Shown piece by piece: positions 1 to 4,260 of a stretch of 10,127 nucleotides of DNA. The notes below the pieces were generated by a model. That model was given only the letters and a program-made list of their open reading frames with translations. It was not told the origin of the DNA and did not search any database. Each line of letters opens with the position of its first letter. Position 1 is the stretch's first letter. Position numbers and translations under genes: made by a program. The DNA lies in the NCBI GenBank assembly GCA_021805725.1, contig JAJZEH010000075.1, positions 1 through 10,127 on the forward strand, in the 5' to 3' direction. This DNA comes from Pseudomonadota bacterium. Lineage in GTDB: Bacteria; Pseudomonadota; Gammaproteobacteria; Burkholderiales; Ferrovaceae.

Positions 1-100
1 CCAATCGCCGACCGCGCGCTGAACGAGTTTCCGGCTGTTGCCCTGCTCGGGCCCCGACAGTCCGGCAAAACCACCCTGGCCAAGGCATTGGCGCAGGCGC
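1..100 (+). pseudogene. N-terminal remnant of an AAA_14/DUF4143-type ATPase
   Basis: Frame 1 reads from the window edge into a P-loop region, LLGPRQSGKTTLAKAL, preceded by LNEFPAVA. This is the characteristic start of the widespread AAA_14 + DUF4143 ATPases, which are about 400 residues long. Similarity stops around base 100 and the frame closes at a TGA at 151-153, after an unrelated tail. The matching C-terminal end lies at 172-401 in another frame, so roughly the middle 250-300 residues are missing. The 5' end is outside the window. The cellular role of this ATPase family is poorly defined. It is also rich in degraded copies in other genomes. I am confident of the family and of the disruption; the exact break point is approximate. 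Confidence 0.75.
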
Positions 101-171
101 GTAGCGCAAGTGTGTCAACAGTGTCCATATTTTCCACTTTTACGGTCTGCTGAGGCCGTTTCTTGCGCTGC
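101..171. repeat. Inverted-repeat-bounded segment at the ATPase break
   Basis: GTAGCGCAAG (101-110) and CTTGCGCTGC (162-171) are inverted copies matching at 9 of 10 positions. They enclose 51 bases that belong to neither ATPase fragment. The segment sits exactly where coding similarity is lost, so it is probably the scar of a mobile-element event, either a tiny MITE-like insertion or the remaining end of an excised IS. The inner sequence (GTGTCAACAGTGTCCAT and following) loosely recalls IS21-type termini, but that link is from memory and weak. Confidence 0.4.
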
Positions 172-401
172 TTGACAGCGCGGAACTGGATGTTGTCGCA
201 GAACGGGGGAATCAGCGCATGGCATTTGAAATCAAACTTTCCAGCGCCCCCGGATTGAGCAAGGGGTTCTGGTCCGCTCTGTCCGACCTGAAACCTGACA
301 ACACCTTCGTCATTGCCCCGGTGACCAGTGCCTACCCATTGGCCCCCGGGGTCGAGGTCGTCCCAGCCACTGAACTTGCGAATTGTTTTGCAACCCTCTG
401 A
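172..401 (+). pseudogene. C-terminal remnant of the DUF4143 ATPase
   Basis: The frame continuing through the ATG at 219 reads AELDVVAERGNQRMAFEIKL, then SSAPGLSKGFWSALSDLKPD and VIAPV...YPLAPGVEVVP, ending at a TGA (399-401). This is the typical C-terminus of DUF4143 proteins, a nuclease-like fold with a conserved EIK core followed by SKGFW. The reading starts well upstream of the ATG, at about base 172, so the ATG is an internal methionine and not a start. It is in a different frame from the N-terminal piece at 1-100, so the gene is non-functional. The last residues (about ELANCFATL) may already be altered by the junction at about 416. Confidence 0.75.
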
Positions 402-416
402 AAAAATCATGCAGGG

Positions 417-590
417 TTACGCCCCCCTGGGTTTCAGGGAAATAGCCAGCACCCCAGCCATGACCAGCATCGAACCCAGGATTTGCTGCAGGGCAAAGGA
501 TTCGCCCAGAAATACATGGGCCAGATACAGGGTGGTCACCGGCCCCAGGGAACCGATCAGCGCCGTCTTTCCGGAACCGATCATCCGGAT
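417..590 (-). pseudogene. Displaced 3'-terminal fragment of an EamA transporter gene
   Basis: The 174 bases match 1996-2169, the last 57 codons plus the stop of the intact EamA gene, at 165 of 174 positions with no gaps. Identity begins at the base just past the stop codon and ends abruptly at base 590, where an unrelated sequence starts. Read on the minus strand it gives IRMIGSGKTALIGSLGPVTT and continues to SLKPRGA. Eight of the nine differences from the intact copy are silent; the ninth changes Arg to Gly (GSRKT to GSGKT). It has no upstream coding part and no start, so it is a non-coding leftover. It forms the left direct repeat around the AAA+ ATPase gene. Confidence 0.9.
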
Positions 591-662
591 GACTTTGGAA
601 TAACTGAGGTCCGGATTTTATTGTAGGCAACTGAACAATAGTGGTCCTCTGTCTTTATAAAA

Positions 663-1859
663 TCAGTCCTCGTCCAGTATCGCTTGATCAGGTATGATTC
701 GGCGCAAAAAACCGTCGAATAGCGGAACCGTAAAGTTCAGCAATCCATGGGCGGGACTGTAAATCATGCCCTCCTTGATCATTTTTGCACGGACCGGCCC
801 CAAGGTCGAAGATTCGACACCCATGCCCGTAGCGACATCCCGAAAACGATAGGGTCCAGCCCCCAGTTCGGCAATAGCCCGAAGAAAAGTTTTTTCACTG
901 GGAGCAAGCCGGTCAAAACGAACCCGAAAGAAATTGGCGTCCAGCCGATCAATGGCCATTGGGGTGGCTGTTTGTATATCTGGCAAAGCGATTGATGGGC
1001 CGTGTGCTTGATTCCAACTGATATAGCCCAACTCCTGAACAAAATAGGGGTACCCTTCGGTGATACGGAAGATTTCCTCCAAGGCATCTTCCGTAAATAG
1101 TGCGCCAGCGGCCTGCGCCGGATCCTGCAGCGCCTTGGACGCGTCGGCTTGGGACAAAGGTCCAACGCTGGGGTAAGCGAAAAGACGTTCGGCATAGGAT
1201 TTGGACTGCCCCGCCAGCGCTGGAAGAATAGGCAACCCGGCTCCAATCAACGCGAGAGGAAGTTGCTGTTGCTGTATCCGATGCATGGCCATGATCAGAG
1301 CGCTGAATTCCAACTTGCTGAGATACTGTACCTCATCAATCAACAGGATGATGAGTGTACCCTTTTCCAATGCCGCTTCGGCCACCGCCTGAAAAAGACG
1401 TGGCAGATCTGCTTCCATATCCCCGCTGTCGGCAGCTCCCACAAACGGTTCAATATCCATGGAAAATTCAATATCCGATATTTTTACCCGAAGCGCCCCT
1501 ACAAAACTCTGCAGAACGGCCAGCCCCCTTTTCACCTGGTGATTCAAACCAGCGAGGCGATTCAGGTCATACAGTAGTTCCCGCACTGGCGGAACCAGCA
1601 AGGCTGCCAGATTCTTCCCGGTATGGGCCTCAAGGCTGATCGTATGGTACCCGGCGGCGCGAGCCTTGCGCCCGATCTCGTTTAACAGCACCGTCTTGCC
1701 CACACCACGCAAGCCCGTCAACATAAGGCTTTGTTCTGCCCGCTGCCGCCGCACCCGAGCCATGAGAATATCGGCCCGTTCCAGAATTTCAGAGCGGCCT
1801 ACGAGTTCGGGTGGAGGTGCCCCTGCTCCAGGAGAAAATGGGTTGGCAATGACATCCAT
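663..1859 (-). CDS. Orphan Orc1/Cdc6-like AAA+ ATPase
   Basis: The 398-residue protein opens with NPFSPGAGAPPPELVGR, the usual N-terminus of solitary bacterial Orc1/Cdc6-like (AAA_16) ATPases. It has Walker A GLRGVGKT (49-56, Lys55), Walker B IILLIDEVQYL (170-180, Asp175 and Glu176), a sensor-1-like region near LIGAGLP (204-210) and a possible sensor-2 arginine in SYAERLF (221-227). A winged-helix-like C-terminal domain spans about 315-395. It has no signal peptide or membrane segment, so it should be cytoplasmic and may bind DNA. The start at 1859 has a strong Shine-Dalgarno, AGAGGTGA, a few bases upstream. Its function is unknown; this family is sporadically distributed and often sits among accessory genes. 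Here it is a single-gene cassette between duplicated EamA ends, with an AT-rich upstream region unlike its neighbours. The ATPase assignment is firm, the role is not. Confidence 0.9.
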   Translation of the reverse strand: MDVIANPFSPGAGAPPPELVGRSEILERADILMARVRRQRAEQSLMLTGLRGVGKTVLLNEIGRKARAAGYHTISLEAHTGKNLAALLVPPVRELLYDLNRLAGLNHQVKRGLAVLQSFVGALRVKISDIEFSMDIEPFVGAADSGDMEADLPRLFQAVAEAALEKGTLIILLIDEVQYLSKLEFSALIMAMHRIQQQQLPLALIGAGLPILPALAGQSKSYAERLFAYPSVGPLSQADASKALQDPAQAAGALFTEDALEEIFRITEGYPYFVQELGYISWNQAHGPSIALPDIQTATPMAIDRLDANFFRVRFDRLAPSEKTFLRAIAELGAGPYRFRDVATGMGVESSTLGPVRAKMIKEGMIYSPAHGLLNFTVPLFDGFLRRIIPDQAILDED

Positions 1860-1862
1860 GAC

Positions 1863-1891
1863 ATCACCTCTGTAAATGATAGCGAGGTGAT
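1863..1891 (-). promoter_or_regulatory. Inverted repeat over the promoter and RBS of the AAA+ gene
   Basis: ATCACCTC (1863-1870) and GAGGTGAT (1884-1891) are perfect 8-bp inverted copies 13 bases apart. The arm near the gene contains the complement of the Shine-Dalgarno; the far arm overlaps the end of an extended -10. As DNA it could be an operator. In a transcript starting further upstream it would fold into a hairpin that hides the ribosome binding site. Either would control the ATPase gene. Confidence 0.45.
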
Positions 1892-1898
1892 TATAGCA
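1890..1898 (-). promoter_or_regulatory. Extended -10 promoter for the AAA+ gene
   Basis: On the minus strand 1898-1890 reads TGCTATAAT, a perfect extended -10. Transcription would start near 1883, about 24 bases before the ATG. No good -35 lies 16-18 bases upstream, which extended -10 promoters can tolerate. A second TATAAT lies at 1925-1920, also without a good -35, and would give a longer leader. Confidence 0.5.
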
Positions 1899-1925
1899 AA
1901 GCCTACACGTTTATACCATATTATA

Positions 1926-1941
1926 TCTACTTTAAGGTAGA
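1926..1941. promoter_or_regulatory. Palindromic operator candidate upstream of the AAA+ gene
   Basis: TCTACTTTAAGGTAGA is a 16-bp near-perfect palindrome (7 of 8 pairs) directly upstream of the distal TATAAT at 1925-1920. The position suits a repressor or activator site. No known regulator consensus is recognised. Confidence 0.3.
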
Positions 1942-1970
1942 CCGAATTAGATATTAGCATCAATCAATAA

Positions 1971-1990
1971 AAAAGGCAGACCTACCCTTT
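1971..1990 (-). terminator. Weak terminator candidate after the EamA gene
   Basis: On the minus strand, just after the EamA stop, AAAGG and CCTTT form a 5-bp stem with a 9-base loop that runs into a TTTTTT tract. The stem is short, so termination efficiency is doubtful. Confidence 0.3.
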
Positions 1991-1995
1991 CGTCG

Positions 1996-2916
1996 TTACG
2001 CCCCCCTGGGTTTCAGGGAAATGGCCAGCACCCCTGCCATGACCAGCATCGAACCCAGGATTTGCTGCAGGGCAAAGGATTCTCCCAGGAACACATGGGC
2101 CAGGTACAGGGTGGTCACCGGGCCCAGGGAGCCGATCAGCGCCGTCTTTCTGGAACCGATCATCCGGATCCCTGCCGACAGCAGAAAAAATGGGATCGCG
2201 GTTGAAAATATTGCCATGGCCAGGCCCAATTCATAAACGCGCAGGGACAGGGGAGGCAGATGCAGCGGATGGCTGACCGCGAACTGCGCCATGACGGCGA
2301 AGCAGGACACGATGGAGGCAAAGGAAGTGAATCGCGTCGCCCCGATCCGGGCAATGGCTCGTCCTGCGCCCACCAGATAAACGGAATAGGTCAGGGTACT
2401 CACAAACACCAGGGTCGCCCCCAGCACCAGCCCTTTTCCCTCCAGATGGAGGTTCTGCATGAATACCAGAGCGATGCCGGCATAACTCAGCAGCAGCGCC
2501 AGTATTTCCCGGCGCCGGAGGGTGCGCCGGCTGAGGACCGCAGACATCAGCATGACCATGGTGGGGTACAGGAACAGGATCAACCGTTCCAGGCCCGCCG
2601 AGATGTAGCGCAGTCCGAGAAAATCCAGCAGGCTGGAGGCATAGTAACCCACCAACCCAAGAGCCAGAATGGTCCACCAGTCCTGCTTTTCAAGGGGCCT
2701 GGCAGGGTTCCGGCTGAACAAACCGGTGACCAGGAAAACGGGAAGGGAAAAGACCATGCGCAGTGTCAGCAGCGTCACGGCATCCACCGGTTCCTGATAG
2801 GCCAGTTTGACGAAAATGGCCTTGGTGGAAAAACCGATGGCCGCCAATGCGGCAAAGGCCGTGCCCACCAGTGCGGCGCGTCGTATCCCTCTATTCTTTT
2901 GTTGTGTGTCGTCCAT
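1996..2916 (-). CDS. EamA-family (DMT superfamily) inner-membrane transporter
   Basis: The 306-residue protein is mostly hydrophobic, with about ten predicted membrane segments in two five-helix halves, the usual size and layout of EamA/RhaT-type exporters. Typical features are the early FSTKAIFVKLAY segment, the LRYISAGLERLILFLYPTMV stretch near the end of the first half, and the closing LGPVTTLYLAHVFLGESFAL with GSMLVMAGVL. Substrates of this family (metabolites, amino acids, drugs) cannot be told from sequence. The start at 2916 has GAAGGGG about 6 bases upstream; the ATG at 2929 is out of frame. The last 57 codons are duplicated at 417-590, so its present 3' end may come from the inserted cassette. 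It is intact and probably functional. Confidence 0.9.
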   Translation of the reverse strand: MDDTQQKNRGIRRAALVGTAFAALAAIGFSTKAIFVKLAYQEPVDAVTLLTLRMVFSLPVFLVTGLFSRNPARPLEKQDWWTILALGLVGYYASSLLDFLGLRYISAGLERLILFLYPTMVMLMSAVLSRRTLRRREILALLLSYAGIALVFMQNLHLEGKGLVLGATLVFVSTLTYSVYLVGAGRAIARIGATRFTSFASIVSCFAVMAQFAVSHPLHLPPLSLRVYELGLAMAIFSTAIPFFLLSAGIRMIGSRKTALIGSLGPVTTLYLAHVFLGESFALQQILGSMLVMAGVLAISLKPRGA

Positions 2917-3294
2917 AAGGCCCCTTCATGGTGAATGCGGGCCTTGGAGCGAGGATGAGAAACCTTTGCGGTCAGACCCGCAGCAGTTTCGTAAAATTCA
3001 AAGTGGCGTGAAAGCGCTGCGCTGGGGATGCGGACAAGTCCACAGTCGCAGTCGTTTGGAAATCAGGAAGTCGCCCAAAAGGGCGTTGCAGGAGGTCATG
3101 GGGTCGAATGTACGGAAGATTGGAAGAACTGTCAATGAAAACACCATGTGTTCCCGCCCTGAATGGCAAGGTTTGTCGCGCATCCGAAAGTTGAGCATCA
3201 AGAGATCGGCGAATCATCCCTGCAATTGTGGATAACCATTCCGTGAATTGCAAGGATATTCGTCGGATAGGGCCACGAGATTCGCTGCTGGACG
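2917..3294. other. Intergenic region without a recognisable gene
   Basis: No reading frame here resembles a known protein or has a convincing start. It includes a structured hairpin (2959-2990), a small hairpin CGCCC-AAAA-GGGCG (3072-3085) and a 7-bp inverted repeat TGCAATT/AATTGCA (3221-3252) with a single DnaA-box-like 9-mer in its loop. The EamA promoter must lie in this region, but I could not identify convincing -35/-10 boxes. Confidence 0.5.
2959..2990 (-). promoter_or_regulatory. Possible leader hairpin upstream of the EamA gene
   Basis: GAAAC (2959-2963) pairs with GTTTC (2986-2990) and TGCGG (2967-2971) pairs with CCGCA (2978-2982), around a 3x3 internal loop and a 6-base apical loop. 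It lies 43 bases before the EamA start and would be in its 5' leader. No known riboswitch class is recognised. Confidence 0.25.
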
Positions 3295-3322
3295 AAAAAA
3301 ACCCCCTCAATGCAAGGGGGTT
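3295..3322 (-). terminator. Strong intrinsic terminator
   Basis: AACCCCCT (3300-3307) and AGGGGGTT (3315-3322) form a perfect 8-bp GC-rich stem with a 7-base loop. On the minus strand it is followed by a run of seven T (3301-3295, the first two within the stem). The T-run fixes the direction as minus. No protein gene lies upstream of it on that strand within reach, only the Fur-box promoter. Confidence 0.85.
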
Positions 3323-3355
3323 GGAAGACAGTTTCAGGAGGGGTCCTAAACTGAT
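3295..3355 (-). ncRNA. Candidate Fur-repressed small RNA
   Basis: A transcript from the promoter at 3362-3390 would start near 3355 and end in the T-run at 3301-3295, about 61 nt. It first forms a hairpin: CAGTTT (3353-3348) with AAACTG (3334-3329), one bulged G, then AGGA with TCCT closing a CCCC loop. A short unpaired UCUUCC follows, and then the terminator stem. The C-rich loop with its flank (ACCCCUCCU) is complementary to Shine-Dalgarno-type sequences. Known Fur-controlled sRNAs such as RyhB, PrrF and NrrF share this layout of Fur box, short RNA and intrinsic terminator, but I see no sequence similarity to them. There is no open reading frame of note inside. An alternative is a leader left behind by a lost iron-regulated gene. 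Confidence 0.6.
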
Positions 3356-3361
3356 GGCTCA

Positions 3362-3390
3362 ATTGTAACTGATAATCATTATCAAGTAAA
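3362..3390 (-). promoter_or_regulatory. Sigma70-type promoter with Fur box in the spacer
   Basis: On the minus strand the -35 is TTTACT (3390-3385) and the -10 is TACAAT (3367-3362, 5 of 6), with a 17-bp spacer. The spacer holds TGATAATGATTATCA (3384-3370), a perfect 7-1-7 Fur palindrome. Fur with Fe2+ bound there would block RNA polymerase, so transcription to the left should rise under iron starvation. Confidence 0.7.
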
Positions 3391-3402
3391 GCGCCCCTGC
3401 AA

Positions 3403-3477
3403 CAGAAAGCGGATAATCGCCAGACGCAAGCCAAGTTCGAGTGTGTGGAATGCGGCTTCGAGGAAAACGCCGATATT
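3403..3477 (+). pseudogene. Remnant of an IS200/IS605-type TnpB zinc ribbon
   Basis: The frame reads QKADNRQTQAKFECVECGFE then ENADI. This matches the second half of the C-terminal zinc ribbon of TnpB/OrfB proteins (R-SQA-F-C-xx-CG...NAD). Similarity starts inside the ribbon and stops before the usual NAA-NI continuation, so only about 25 codons survive. The frame runs on to a TAA at 3505-3507 through unrelated sequence. It is an insertion-sequence scar. The vapBC promoter region begins at its right edge. Confidence 0.65.
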
Positions 3478-3495
3478 GCATGTCATCCGCTTTGG

Positions 3496-3522
3496 GTATT
3501 ACAATAAACACTAACGTAATAC
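3496..3522. promoter_or_regulatory. Inverted-repeat operator candidate of vapBC
   Basis: GTATTAC (3496-3502) and GTAATAC (3516-3522) are perfect inverted copies with centres 20 bp, about two helical turns, apart. They end 15 bases before the antitoxin start. A possible -10, TACAAT (3500-3505), overlaps the left arm; the -35 is poor (TTGCAT, 3476-3481). AbrB-fold antitoxins normally repress their own operon by binding such repeats, usually with the toxin as co-repressor. Confidence 0.6.
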
Positions 3523-3537
3523 AAAAGGACTCATGCG

Positions 3538-3777
3538 ATGTCGACGACACTTACCAGCAAGGGTCAGGTCACCATCCCCAAGCAGATCCGCGATGCGCTG
3601 AATCTGGCGCCCGGCTGTTCGGTAGATTTTGTCGTCAATCGCGAGGGGGATGTGGTCATTCACAAAGTCAGCGCCCGGGCCAGTCACAAGCCCGACCGCT
3701 TTGAATCTGCCCGTGGCAAAGCCGATGTCAAATGGCGGACTGACGATCTGATGGCACTACTGCGCGGCGAAGGCTGA
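3538..3777 (+). CDS. vapB: AbrB/MazE-fold antitoxin (VapB-type)
   Basis: The 79-residue protein starts with TLTSKGQVTIPKQIRDALNL and continues APGCSVDFVV, the standard SpoVT/AbrB swapped-hairpin DNA-binding domain (about 3-47). Its C-terminal part, about 48-79, ends in RTDDLMALLRGEG, the flexible segment that wraps and neutralises the toxin. It should bind the toxin encoded next to it and autoregulate through the inverted repeat upstream. The start at 3538 has AAGGA about 10 bases before it; the ATG at 3533 is out of frame. Its stop overlaps the toxin start in TGATG, which is typical of translational coupling in these operons. Confidence 0.92.
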   Translation: MSTTLTSKGQVTIPKQIRDALNLAPGCSVDFVVNREGDVVIHKVSARASHKPDRFESARGKADVKWRTDDLMALLRGEG

Positions 3778-4184
3778 TGTTACTGGTCGACACCAACGTG
3801 CTGGTCGACGTGCTGGAGAACGATCCGGAATGGGCGGACTGGTCAATTGGCCAACTGCGTGCGCAATCGAAAGTTCACCGACTGGCGATCAACCCGGTCA
3901 TCTACGCCGAACTATCGCTGACCTTCTCGACCGTCGAGGCGCTGGACAAAACCATTGAGGAATTGGCCCTGACATTGATCGAGGTGCCGCGCCCGGCATT
4001 ATTTCTCGCAGGCAAAGCTTTCGTGCGTTATCGCCGCCAGGGTGGCAACAGGAACAATGTGCTTGCCGACTTCTTCATCGGTGCTCATGCGACCGTGTCA
4101 CGCTATCCGCTACTGACCCGCGATACTCGCCGTTACGCCACCTATTTTTCCGATATTCAACTGGTCGTGCCAGATCGAGCATAG
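3777..4184 (+). CDS. vapC: PIN-domain toxin ribonuclease (VapC-type)
   Basis: The 135-residue protein is a single PIN domain of normal VapC length. The four acidic residues that bind the catalytic metal are visible: Asp5 in LLVDTNVL, Glu45 in VIYAEL, Asp98 in NNVLADFFIGAHA and Asp116 in LLTRDTRRY. VapC toxins cut RNA, often tRNA or the 23S sarcin-ricin loop, when the antitoxin is degraded; the target here cannot be predicted. Translation starts at the A of the antitoxin stop codon, so the two proteins are coupled. All active-site residues are present, so the pair should be functional. No clear terminator follows. Confidence 0.93.
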   Translation: MLLVDTNVLVDVLENDPEWADWSIGQLRAQSKVHRLAINPVIYAELSLTFSTVEALDKTIEELALTLIEVPRPALFLAGKAFVRYRRQGGNRNNVLADFFIGAHATVSRYPLLTRDTRRYATYFSDIQLVVPDRA

Positions 4185-4240
4185 GGGCTGAGTCAATGGC
4201 TTGCCAGAAGCGCGAAAAGCCCACGCAACATAAATTTGAA

Positions 4241-4260
4241 AACGGTTCTTCTCGACCGTT
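4241..4260 (-). terminator. Terminator-like hairpin at the end of the SNF2 gene
   Basis: AACGGT (4241-4246) and ACCGTT (4255-4260) make a 6-bp stem with an 8-base loop, touching the SNF2 stop codon. On the minus strand it is followed by TTTTC and TTT. It may serve as a weak terminator for the SNF2 gene, in the 75-bp gap where it converges with vapC. Confidence 0.4.

Larger units (their letters stand above)
591..2169. mobile_element. Putative inserted cassette (AAA+ gene) between EamA 3'-end repeats
   Basis: The two copies of the EamA 3' end are exactly 1579 bp apart in direct orientation, and between them lies only the AAA+ ATPase gene with its control region. The order intact gene, foreign gene, displaced 3' end is what remains after an element integrates at a gene's 3' end and supplies a replacement end. 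Homologous recombination through the shared end would give the same layout. No integrase, transposase or clear terminal inverted repeats are seen, so the cassette was either mobilised in trans, is a remnant, or arose by recombination with DNA of a related strain. The limits given are one unit of the repeat period; the true crossover could be anywhere within the 174-bp repeats. Confidence 0.5.

Noticed and set aside
392..418. AACCCT/AGGGTT inverted repeat around the end of the DUF4143 remnant as an attachment site
   Set aside because: Six-bp arms with a 15-base loop across a junction; no matching repeat at the other cassette edge, so probably chance.
550..590. GSGKT in the displaced EamA fragment as a Walker A motif
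   Set aside because: It comes from a single Arg to Gly change of GSRKT in a transporter loop of a truncated fragment, so the P-loop look is coincidental.
2260..2934. 224-codon plus-strand open frame opposite the EamA gene
   Set aside because: It is antisense to a well-supported membrane protein, has low-complexity polar composition and no motif; a shadow frame.
3072..3085. CGCCC-AAAA-GGGCG hairpin as a terminator
   Set aside because: No T-run on either side and no gene ending next to it.
3227..3235. Perfect DnaA-box 9-mer (TTATCCACA on the minus strand)
   Set aside because: A single box, with no cluster, AT-rich unwinding region or neighbouring replication gene; expected by chance.
2972..3310. 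112-codon minus-strand open frame in the intergenic region
   Set aside because: It starts inside the strong terminator hairpin, has no ribosome binding site and shows no family motif.
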